A DNA stretch of 5,690 nt. Origin: Salibacteraceae bacterium (lineage in GTDB: Bacteria; Bacteroidota; Bacteroidia; Flavobacteriales_G; Salibacteraceae). The stretch is from the NCBI GenBank assembly GCA_023262195.1, contig JALRDM010000316.1, positions 1 through 5,690 on the forward strand, read 5' to 3'. Shown here piece after piece: positions 1 through 5,690 of this stretch. The notes below the pieces were generated by a model. It did no database searches and was not told the origin of the DNA. It saw nothing but the letters and a program-made list of their open reading frames with translations. The position numbers were made by a program, and so were the translations under genes. The number at the start of each line of letters is the position of its first letter. Within the stretch, counting starts at the first letter, position 1.

Positions 1-2732
1 AGACTTATTTGAGCATCATGAATCCAATGCCCCCAACCAACCCCGATCAATCCGAATATGGTCATAAAAATTACCAGTACCGCCTGTGGAATACTTCTAA
101 ACGTGAAAGCCGTGATAGAAATCAATAAAATCAGTAGAATCCAACGGACTTCACCGAATGACCGAGAAACCTTTTGTGCCTCTTTATTCTGTCCTTCAAA
201 AGAGAACGAAACGGATGGATATGTGGCAATGATTCGGGGCATGATATTGGTTCGAATAGCTTCTTGTATGTCGCTCGCAGATGCCTCTGGGTTGGATATA
301 TCTGCTTCAACACGTACTTCTCTCTTTCCATTTAAGTGATTGATCGCTACAATACCCCTTTCAATAGAGAAATCCGCGATCTCTTTTAACGGAACTTTAC
401 TGCCGGTGGGGGTTGTGATTAGGTAGTCTTCCAGTGATTGTCGAGTATTACGTACGTCTTCGTCATAGCGCACCCACACCTTCACTTCATCGTTGCCGCG
501 CTGCAGTCGCTGTGCCTCCGCACCGAAAAAAGCCCTACGAACCTGTGCCATGACTTGTCCAATATTCAAACCGAGCAGATAAGCACGCTCTTTGAGGCTG
601 ACTTTGACTTCTTTGATTCCTTTTTGGTCATTGTCAACCACATCCTTGAGGTCGCTTAAGGTATTAAGCTCATCCTTGATCATAGCTTTGCCTGCCTCTA
701 ACTCATTTAGGTTGCTACTTAACAGGCTTACAGAAACTGGCTTACCAAAAGGGGTACTTATACCAAAGGCAAGCTTCTCCGCCTCGGGAATAGTTCCAAC
801 CTCTGCACTAATTGCATTGCTGATCTGAAAACTTGGAATACCGCGCAGTTCACTACTAAGCAACGATATATTCACTTTTCCTTGATTAATACTCGGCCCC
901 AAAACCAGTTCGATATTGGTGATAACATCTAGGCTATCATCTCTATCGGCTACAAGGTTTTGATTCACTCTTCGGGCTGCATCCTCGATGTTGGTTAACA
1001 CACCCTGTGTGATATAATCTCTTGTGCCTGGGGGCATTTCGACTGTTATCGAAATATTATCCTGCTCAATAAACGGGAAAAACGTAGTCTTTATGACTCC
1101 ACCCATAATACCACCGATGGTAATCATCATCAATGCAATTGGAATAGCGAAGGCGATAGCCACATTATTCAATGAGAACGTGAGTGCAGGGACGTAAAGC
1201 TTATTTTTTAGATAGTTTACTACACGCTCGGCAGAACGCTCAACTGCATTCTTTTTGGCTGGTCGCTGAAGGGCTTTTGAGTGCCCAATGTGAGCCGGTA
1301 GTATAAATGCACCCTCGATTAAAGAAAAGAGCAATGTCGACATTACCACGAAGGCCAAATCAGGACCAAAATCACCCAACCGCCCATCGAGAAAATAAAA
1401 GGTGCTAAAGGCAACTATGGTTGTTAAAACAGCGGAGGTAACCGCAGGTAAAACCTGCATGGTGCCGTCAATCGCGGCCTGAAGCGGTGACGCTCCCTTT
1501 TCCCATTTCTGATAGATGTTCTCGGCAATGACAATGCCATCGTCAACCAGAATGCCTACAACCAAAATCATTCCGAATAGGCTTAAAACATTAATGGTTA
1601 AACCAAAGGATGAGCCCAGAATAAACATTCCAGAAAAGGCGATGGGTATGCTGATTGCCACCCAGATGGCTAGTCTCCAATTCAGAATAAGCGCCAAGAA
1701 AATGATTACTAAAAAGAATCCAATGAGTCCATTTTCTTGCAAAAGCGCAATACGCTCGATGAGGGTTGTAGAGGCGTCACGTATTATCTCAGCCTTTACA
1801 GTGGAATTACGGTCATTAAACTCATCAATGTAAGCTTTTACATCTGCATTAATTGATAAGAAGTCCTCGTCATTTGTATTTTGAACTGTAATTGTGGCTG
1901 CGGGTTTTCCATTGAAATAGTTTCGTGATGGGTTGCTATCGCTCCATTTATCCGCAAGTGAGCCAATCATGCTTAACTTAATCACGTCTCCGTTACCCGT
2001 GGCTTTGATGATAATGTTTGATAGCTCTTTGGCGTAGTATTCCTTTGACCGTACTCGTATTATAAATTCTTCCTTAGACCCTTTGATGGTGCCACCAGTT
2101 ACCTCAATATTGGCAGATGAAATGGCATTGCTTACCTGATCGAAGGTTAGGTTGTATGCCTTAAGTGCATTATTATCAAGTGCAATTTCGATCTCCTCAT
2201 CTGGAAAGCCACCTAAGGTTACCTTAGAGATGCCTTCGATTGCTCTCAGATCATCTTCAACCTTGCGCGCTTCCATTTTCAAGATTTTGAGTGGAACATC
2301 GCCCGTTAATGCAAAGCTTATCACAAAGTTTCTTGGCTCTTGCTTGAAAACAACCGGAGGCTCCATACCTGTAGGAAATGAGTTGATCTGGTCTACCGCG
2401 TTTTTCACGTCTTGCAACAGCACATCTACATCATAGTGCTTTTCACCTTCTACTCGAATTATACCGCTATTTTCACTCGAAACAGAACTGACCTCTACAA
2501 TACCCGTTACACCTTTAAGGTTGTCCTCAATCTTAGTTACAATTCCCTCTTCAATTTCTTCTGGCGAAGCCCCAGGATAGAAGGTTTGTATTTCAATGTT
2601 TCGGCTCTCTGACTGAGGAAAGAATGTCGATTTGATTTTTCCCGAACCAATGATTCCAAACAAAATGATCAGAAGCATCAATAAGTTACCTGCTACAGGG
2701 TACTTAATGAAATATTTGATAACCTCTCTCAT
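1..2732 (-). CDS. RND efflux pump, inner-membrane permease (AcrB/HAE1-like), C-terminus missing
   Basis: This is the inner-membrane, proton-driven pump of a tripartite efflux system (AcrB/ACR_tran family). The window holds 910 codons from the ATG at 2732 with no internal stop. Relatives run to about 1000-1050 residues, so TM10-12 lie beyond the left edge. Visible parts in order: TM1 (about residues 10-28), a first large periplasmic loop (about 30-334) opening with the family-like FYPGASPEEIEEGI stretch, TM2-TM6 (about 335-480), TM7 (about 524-545), a second periplasmic loop, then TM8 and TM9 (about 863-900). TM4 carries LVDDGIV with D397 and D398, equivalent to AcrB D407/D408 of the proton relay. 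The VDD motif favours the drug/lipophile HAE1 class over metal pumps of the CzcA class. The partner Lys (TM10) and Arg (TM11) cannot be checked. It starts two bases after the adaptor stop codon, so the two are surely co-transcribed. The substrate cannot be told from sequence. Confidence 0.95.
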   Translation of the reverse strand, partial: MREVIKYFIKYPVAGNLLMLLIILFGIIGSGKIKSTFFPQSESRNIEIQTFYPGASPEEIEEGIVTKIEDNLKGVTGIVEVSSVSSENSGIIRVEGEKHYDVDVLLQDVKNAVDQINSFPTGMEPPVVFKQEPRNFVISFALTGDVPLKILKMEARKVEDDLRAIEGISKVTLGGFPDEEIEIALDNNALKAYNLTFDQVSNAISSANIEVTGGTIKGSKEEFIIRVRSKEYYAKELSNIIIKATGNGDVIKLSMIGSLADKWSDSNPSRNYFNGKPAATITVQNTNDEDFLSINADVKAYIDEFNDRNSTVKAEIIRDASTTLIERIALLQENGLIGFFLVIIFLALILNWRLAIWVAISIPIAFSGMFILGSSFGLTINVLSLFGMILVVGILVDDGIVIAENIYQKWEKGASPLQAAIDGTMQVLPAVTSAVLTTIVAFSTFYFLDGRLGDFGPDLAFVVMSTLLFSLIEGAFILPAHIGHSKALQRPAKKNAVERSAERVVNYLKNKLYVPALTFSLNNVAIAFAIPIALMMITIGGIMGGVIKTTFFPFIEQDNISITVEMPPGTRDYITQGVLTNIEDAARRVNQNLVADRDDSLDVITNIELVLGPSINQGKVNISLLSSELRGIPSFQISNAISAEVGTIPEAEKLAFGISTPFGKPVSVSLLSSNLNELEAGKAMIKDELNTLSDLKDVVDNDQKGIKEVKVSLKERAYLLGLNIGQVMAQVRRAFFGAEAQRLQRGNDEVKVWVRYDEDVRNTRQSLEDYLITTPTGSKVPLKEIADFSIERGIVAINHLNGKREVRVEADISNPEASASDIQEAIRTNIMPRIIATYPSVSFSFEGQNKEAQKVSRSFGEVRWILLILLISITAFTFRSIPQAVLVIFMTIFGLIGVGWGHWIHDAQIS

Positions 2733-2734
2733 TA

Positions 2735-3841
2735 TCAATCGGCAGCTATTGGGTCTACCTTCATTCCATCATGCGCACCTTGAATAACCTGGTCTAAGAT
2801 TAATTCGCCATTGCTAAACCCCTTTACTAAAGCCGCATCCTTGTAGTAATGTAAAACTTGAATAGGTCTAATTCTTAGCAGTGAATCTTCAATGAAATAC
2901 ATCCTGTTGTCATCAAGAATCATGTTTCGATCTACTTCAATCACATCGGGAATGTAGTCGGCCATAATTTTACTCTCTAGGTAGGCTCCTTCGGTCAAGT
3001 TGTTTTTATCGAGGGTCACATAAACTTTTACCTGTTGAGTATTGGGATCAGCATTGATCGAGATGCGCGTAATTTTTCCTTCAACACCATTATCAAGCAT
3101 AACAATGTCACCCAAATCTACTTTCGATGCATCACTCAGAGGCAAGCTTGCCTGCAGCTCATAGCCCTGCTCGCTGATGAGTTCACCCATCTTCTGCCCA
3201 GCACGTATGAGTGAACCTGGGTTAAGGTCGCCCGCGATAATTGTACCGTTGAATGGAGCAGTAATGGTGAATTTTTCCTGTCTGTTTTCCAAGCTTCGGA
3301 TGGCATAATACTGAGCATAAATAGAACGTATAGAGAGCAGATTCTTCAACTTTGAATCTGCGACATTGGGAATCTCAGGAAGGCGCTCCTCCGGGTTAAT
3401 TTTGGTTAGATATGCATTCCACTCGTCATATTCTGATTCATAGTCAATCTTAATATCTGGAAGTAATTGGGCTATGAGGTTCATAAAACTACTCCGCTGC
3501 GACTTCAAGTTCAAGAGACTCTCTTGACCATCGATAGCAAGTAATACATCCCCTTGATTGAATTTAATCCCCACCTTGAATGGGTGGGCGGTAGATAGTA
3601 GTTTACCGGTGACCTCAGAAAACACTTCTAACCTGCGCCCCGCAACAAGGTTTCCCCAAATGGGAATGACCAAAGCCATGGTGTCATTTTCAACAACCCT
3701 AGTTCTAACTGACCGCGAGGCCTGAGTGGATTCCTTTTTTTGAGGTGGTTTTTTTTGAGCTGCAAGCAGCTTCATTCCCACATACCCGAGCACAAAAATT
3801 AGGATTGTAGAACCTATGATAATTAGTTGTCTTTTCTTCAT
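2735..3841 (-). CDS. RND efflux periplasmic adaptor (HlyD/AcrA-type membrane fusion protein)
   Basis: This protein of 368 residues should bridge the RND pump to an outer-membrane channel in the periplasm. An N-terminal hydrophobic segment (residues 5-25) after MKKR acts as an uncleaved anchor or signal; no lipobox cysteine is present, so it is not a lipoprotein like AcrA. A Lys/Gln/Pro-rich linker (about 29-42) follows. The first lipoyl half is about 67-104 (EVTGKLL ... GDVLLAID), the hairpin about 105-187, and the second lipoyl half about 189-225 (ITAPFNGTI ... PGSLIRAGQ). A beta-barrel (about 226-300) and a membrane-proximal domain complete it. The hairpin is short and contains LLPDIKIDYESEYDEWNAYL plus a proline-rich turn, a pattern I recall from Bacteroidota adaptors paired with this type of pump. 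It is the first gene of the operon. Its coding strand carries A8 and A7 runs in the linker. The family call is secure; the cargo is unknown. Confidence 0.93.
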   Translation of the reverse strand: MKKRQLIIIGSTILIFVLGYVGMKLLAAQKKPPQKKESTQASRSVRTRVVENDTMALVIPIWGNLVAGRRLEVFSEVTGKLLSTAHPFKVGIKFNQGDVLLAIDGQESLLNLKSQRSSFMNLIAQLLPDIKIDYESEYDEWNAYLTKINPEERLPEIPNVADSKLKNLLSIRSIYAQYYAIRSLENRQEKFTITAPFNGTIIAGDLNPGSLIRAGQKMGELISEQGYELQASLPLSDASKVDLGDIVMLDNGVEGKITRISINADPNTQQVKVYVTLDKNNLTEGAYLESKIMADYIPDVIEVDRNMILDDNRMYFIEDSLLRIRPIQVLHYYKDAALVKGFSNGELILDQVIQGAHDGMKVDPIAAD

Positions 3842-3860
3842 TTCAGCGTTTGATTATCTC

Positions 3861-3883
3861 AGCCAATTGGCTTTTGAAGCCAA
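3861..3883. repeat. Palindrome and inverted repeat just upstream of the efflux operon
   Basis: AGCCAATTGGCT at 3861-3872 is a perfect 12-base palindrome. Its right half also belongs to an inverted repeat, TTGGCTT (3867-3873), a TTG spacer, then AAGCCAA (3877-3883). The three overlapping arms lie 20-42 bases upstream of the adaptor start and next to its possible -7 element. The position suits a repressor operator. Alternatively, the RNA copy could form a 7-base-pair hairpin in the 5' leader. The repeats are read directly from the sequence; the operator role is inferred and no regulator gene is in view. Confidence 0.45.
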
Positions 3884-3891
3884 AAATTATA
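3881..3891 (-). promoter_or_regulatory. Possible -7 element of the efflux operon promoter
   Basis: On the minus strand this reads TATAATTTTTG, close to the Bacteroidota -7 consensus TAnnTTTG but with one extra T. It would start transcription about 30-35 bases before the adaptor ATG, inside the palindromic cluster. No TTG lies at the usual 17-23 base distance upstream; the nearest is about 28 bases away. The call is therefore weak. Confidence 0.22.
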
Positions 3892-3955
3892 GGAATTATT
3901 TCACACCTGTTTCGGGGCTCAATATTAGCATTTAGTGGTGACGATAGATTTAGAT

Positions 3956-3969
3956 TGAATTTAAATTCA
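3956..3969. repeat. 14-base perfect palindrome in the divergent intergenic region
   Basis: TGAATTTAAATTCA is perfectly self-complementary over 14 bases and lies between the divergently transcribed efflux operon and lipoprotein gene, about 115 bases from the adaptor start and 97 from the lipoprotein start. It could bind a dimeric regulator of either gene. AT-rich palindromes also arise by chance, so the role is inference only. Confidence 0.35.
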
Positions 3970-4016
3970 CTGCTATATCGAGTAGAAAAACAACTGTCAA
4001 AAACATCGGTAGACTT

Positions 4017-4049
4017 TTTGTTCAACTCTGGCGCAGCACATTATATTTG
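4017..4049 (+). promoter_or_regulatory. Bacteroidota-type housekeeping promoter for the lipoprotein gene
   Basis: TTTG at 4017-4020 is followed after 21 bases by TATATTTG at 4042-4049. This matches the Bacteroidota primary-sigma consensus (TTTG or TTG, 17-23 bases, TAnnTTTG) at every fixed position. Transcription would begin near 4054-4057, leaving a leader of only about 10 bases before the ATG at 4066. The promoter also argues against an upstream extension of the reading frame, which would begin before the transcript does. Confidence 0.55.
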
Positions 4050-4065
4050 CTCAAAACCTAAGTAT

Positions 4066-4926
4066 ATGTTGCGACCCATTTTACCATTAGCCCTTGTGTC
4101 CTTGTTTTTGTTTTCATGCGGTGGATCAGAAACGAGTAAAGAAGTTGATGTAGACGATGCTGTTGTCGATGATTCAAATCAAGAATCAATGGATGATAGT
4201 GAAGAAATTAGTGATATGGCTGATTTTCAATTTCACACGATGATTGCGAATTTGCCTAGTCCGTTAGAGACATTTCACTTAATATCTGAGTTCAAGGTAG
4301 GCATGGACGGTGTTGAACTCACAGATACTGAACGCAGTAAAGAATTAAGCACCATGTCGGCCAAAGCTTATGGCTATGGCATGTATATGACGGATATGGG
4401 TTTCATGGCTTATGAAAAACAAAATCAACGCACCCTTCAATACTACCAGACTTGCAGAGACCTAGCAATGGCCCTTGGTGCAGGCGAGGTGTTTGACCAA
4501 ACCATAAGCGCAAATTTTGAGGAGAATACATCAAGCGAAGAGAAATTCATCCGCATGATGGATGAAGCTTTCAATTCTATGGATCAATATATGGTAGATA
4601 ACGAACGCTTTGTGAATGCCACTGAAATATTCGTTGGGAGTTGGGTAGAGACACAATTGATCGCTACAGAGATTATTAAGGACGAGCCAATGAATGAGCA
4701 AAACGCTCCAATTTATGCTGGAGTATATGAGCAGAAAATGCATGCCTCTAACCTCATGAATGTTTTGAGTGAAATAGAGACAGAGTTAGAAGAAGACGTT
4801 GTTAACAACGTGGAAGACTTAATGCTGTTTTATGCTGGATTTTCTAGTGCTGAGTCCATCACACAAGAAGACCTAGTTGAGCTGGAAAAGAATCTTAAAG
4901 CATTGAAGGAATCTTTGCTTTCATAA
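4066..4926 (+). CDS. Uncharacterised Bacteroidota lipoprotein, mostly helical
   Basis: I do not know a function for this 286-residue protein. The ATG at 4066 is preferred because it gives a textbook lipoprotein signal: MLRPILPLALVSLFLFSC with lipobox L15-F16-S17-C18, so Cys18 should be lipidated after cleavage. The frame is open back to an ATG at 3850, but that part looks non-coding in character and precedes the promoter. After Cys18 come GG and an acidic, probably flexible linker (about 22-53, many Asp and Glu). The core (54-286) looks mainly alpha-helical with no transmembrane segment. Notable stretches are NLPSPLE (62-68), YGYGMYMTDMG (102-112), LAMALGAGEVFD (133-144) and GSWVETQLIATE (191-202). 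These resemble a conserved family of Bacteroidota lipoproteins of unknown role that I recall from genomes. It probably sits on a membrane facing the periplasm. It diverges from the efflux operon, but co-function is only a guess. Confidence 0.85.
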   Translation: MLRPILPLALVSLFLFSCGGSETSKEVDVDDAVVDDSNQESMDDSEEISDMADFQFHTMIANLPSPLETFHLISEFKVGMDGVELTDTERSKELSTMSAKAYGYGMYMTDMGFMAYEKQNQRTLQYYQTCRDLAMALGAGEVFDQTISANFEENTSSEEKFIRMMDEAFNSMDQYMVDNERFVNATEIFVGSWVETQLIATEIIKDEPMNEQNAPIYAGVYEQKMHASNLMNVLSEIETELEEDVVNNVEDLMLFYAGFSSAESITQEDLVELEKNLKALKESLLS

Positions 4927-4942
4927 GCGTTGGCGGAGCTAT

Positions 4943-5320
4943 TTAGCGACCTGCAATACAGCTGATTTCTACGTTTACATTCTTAGGTAGGGTTTTTACA
5001 GCAACGCATTCTCTTGCAGGTTTGTGGTCCATGAAATAATCTGAGTATATTTCATTCACCGCTGAAAACAAGCTCATATCGGAAAGGAATATAGAACACT
5101 TGATCACATTCGAATAGGACATTCCTGCTTCCGTGAGAATCGCGCCCATATTGTCCAAAACAAGCCTGGTTTCATCATTGAGATTATTAACCACCAGTTG
5201 CCCAGTTTTTGGGTCAATGGCAATTTGACCGCTTACGTATAGAACATCTCCGTGCATAACTGCCTGTGAGTAAGGTCCAATTGGTTCGGGTGCCTGGTTG
5301 GTGTAAATTATTTGTTTCAT
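4943..5320 (-). CDS. ridA: RidA-family reactive enamine/imine deaminase (YjgF/YER057c/UK114)
   Basis: RidA proteins are small cytosolic trimers that hydrolyse reactive 2-aminoacrylate and related enamines/imines, released by PLP enzymes such as serine/threonine dehydratase, to 2-keto acids plus ammonia, protecting other PLP enzymes. The 125-residue length is typical. Family hallmarks are visible: PIGPYSQAV (13-21), LYVSGQIAIDPKTG (27-40), DNMGAIL-EAG (56-66), and the C-terminal PAREC (101-105) with LPKNVNVEISCIA (111-123). R103 corresponds to the catalytic arginine (R105 in E. coli RidA), and E119 to the conserved glutamate near the active site. Both are retained, which supports the true RidA subgroup over inactive Rid relatives. 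The start at 5320 gives the normal N-terminus. It converges with the lipoprotein gene (16-base gap) and diverges from the amidotransferase gene. Confidence 0.94.
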   Translation of the reverse strand: MKQIIYTNQAPEPIGPYSQAVMHGDVLYVSGQIAIDPKTGQLVVNNLNDETRLVLDNMGAILTEAGMSYSNVIKCSIFLSDMSLFSAVNEIYSDYFMDHKPARECVAVKTLPKNVNVEISCIAGR

Positions 5321-5386
5321 GATGTGCTAATCAATGTTTTAATTGTCCGTGAATCTCATCATTCAAATTTAGATTTTTGTGCATCT
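5321..5386. promoter_or_regulatory. Divergent promoter region between ridA and the amidotransferase gene
   Basis: Both genes must start from this 66-base gap or from inside each other. On the minus strand, TAAATTTG (5371-5364) matches the Bacteroidota -7 consensus TAnnTTTG exactly and would give ridA a leader of about 35-40 bases, though no TTG stands at the expected distance upstream. On the plus strand, TAGATTTTTG (5370-5379) is a near match; a TTG at 5343-5345 lies 24 bases before it, slightly too far, and would give an almost leaderless transcript. The two candidate elements overlap, so the promoters may compete. Confidence 0.3.
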
Positions 5387-5690
5387 ATGGAGCCAGCGCG
5401 GGTATTAATCATTGACAACTTTGATTCTTTCACATTTAATCTTTTCCATTTAGTTGAAAAATGTGGCGGGGAGCCAACTATGGTAAGGAATGATGAGTTG
5501 AACAGAATTAGCCTTGATGATTATACGCACATGATCATAGGTCCGGGCCCCGGTTTGCCTGTAGAAATAGCACACTTGCAAGGTTCTCTTGAGTATTGGG
5601 GAGATAGACCACTTCTTGGTGTCTGTCTAGGCTTTCAATTCATGCTTACGCTTGATGGTGTTCAAATTGTGAACTTGTCACCGGTAAGAC
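5387..5690 (+). CDS. Class I glutamine amidotransferase subunit, TrpG/PabA type, partial
   Basis: This is the glutaminase subunit that delivers ammonia from glutamine to chorismate, in anthranilate synthase (tryptophan) or aminodeoxychorismate synthase (folate). The window holds the first 101 residues of roughly 185-200; the rest, with the catalytic His and Glu, is beyond the right edge. Visible motifs are VLIIDNFDSFTFNL (6-19), the IGPGPGLP oxyanion-region loop (51-58), and LLGVCLGFQ (77-84) with nucleophile Cys80. The motif is normally GVCLGHQ; here Phe83 replaces His, and the following FGG-like segment reads LDG (89-91). Neither change touches the nucleophile. The ATG at 5387 places the DNFDS motif at its normal distance from the N-terminus. 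TrpG and PabA cannot be separated without the partner gene (trpE or pabB), which is not in view. Confidence 0.9.
   Translation, partial: MEPARVLIIDNFDSFTFNLFHLVEKCGGEPTMVRNDELNRISLDDYTHMIIGPGPGLPVEIAHLQGSLEYWGDRPLLGVCLGFQFMLTLDGVQIVNLSPVR

Noticed and set aside
1516..1833. Plus-strand open frame of 105 codons, and similar ones at 58-339, 438-659, 592-828, 2152-2436 and 2412-2612
   Set aside because: All lie antisense within the well-supported RND pump gene. Their translations show no domain or signal, and the pump frame is continuous through them.
3136..3318. Minus-strand 60-codon frame inside the adaptor gene
   Set aside because: It overlaps the adaptor second lipoyl region in another frame and has no recognisable protein features.
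3843..4025. Minus-strand 60-codon frame between adaptor and lipoprotein genes
   Set aside because: It ends just before the adaptor start, but the predicted peptide has no recognisable motif and covers the palindromes and the reverse complement of the promoter region. It looks like chance open frame.
3850..4065. N-terminal extension of the lipoprotein reading frame back to an ATG at 3850
   Set aside because: The extension overlaps the candidate efflux promoter region, lies mostly upstream of the strong promoter at 4017-4049, and would bury the clear lipoprotein signal peptide that begins at 4066.
4531..4743. Minus-strand 70-codon frame within the lipoprotein gene
   Set aside because: It is antisense to a supported gene, and its translation looks like the shadow of a helical coding region.
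4897..4921. AAAGCA ... TGCTTT inverted repeat as a terminator of the lipoprotein gene
   Set aside because: The stem is only 6 base pairs and AT-rich, the loop is 13 bases, it lies inside the coding region and no T-run follows.
1..5690. CRISPR array, tRNA or rRNA gene, insertion sequence or attachment site
   Set aside because: No regularly spaced repeats, cloverleaf or rRNA-like stretches, transposase-like frames or terminal inverted repeats were seen; the window is almost fully occupied by ordinary genes.

Overview
The window looks like a chromosomal segment of a Bacteroidota bacterium (Cytophagales or Flavobacteriales type). The evidence is moderately AT-rich DNA, no clear Shine-Dalgarno sequences before the genes, a promoter matching the Bacteroidota pattern (TTTG, a 21-base spacer, then TAnnTTTG) before the lipoprotein gene, and proteins that resemble Bacteroidota subfamilies. 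The genus cannot be fixed from the sequence. No RNA gene, mobile element, CRISPR array or integration scar was seen. Almost everything is coding, and the longest non-coding stretch is 224 bases.

Layout. Positions 1-3841 (minus strand) hold a two-gene efflux operon. The membrane-fusion adaptor (2735-3841) comes first, followed two bases later by an RND inner-membrane pump (1-2732) whose C-terminus runs off the left edge. No outer-membrane channel and no regulator gene are visible, so these lie further left or elsewhere. Positions 3842-4065 form a divergent regulatory region with two perfect palindromes and a good promoter for the rightward gene. Positions 4066-4926 (plus) encode a lipoprotein of unknown function. 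It converges with a RidA-type enamine/imine deaminase gene (4943-5320, minus) across a 16-base gap. A 66-base divergent region (5321-5386) separates ridA from a glutamine amidotransferase subunit of the TrpG/PabA family (5387 to the right edge, plus), cut after its nucleophile-cysteine motif.

How the genes relate. The adaptor and pump should form a proton-driven export complex of the HAE1 (drug/lipophile) type; the pump shows the paired aspartates of the proton relay in TM4. The lipoprotein shares only its upstream region with the pump operon, so a functional link is possible but unproven. RidA (reactive enamine detoxification) and the amidotransferase subunit (amination of chorismate for tryptophan or folate) are housekeeping metabolic genes.

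The window appears mostly ordinary, and I see no convincing new system. The most useful leads are the palindromic sites before the efflux operon, the uncharacterised lipoprotein family, the unusual hairpin of the adaptor, and the Phe in place of His in the amidotransferase nucleophile motif.
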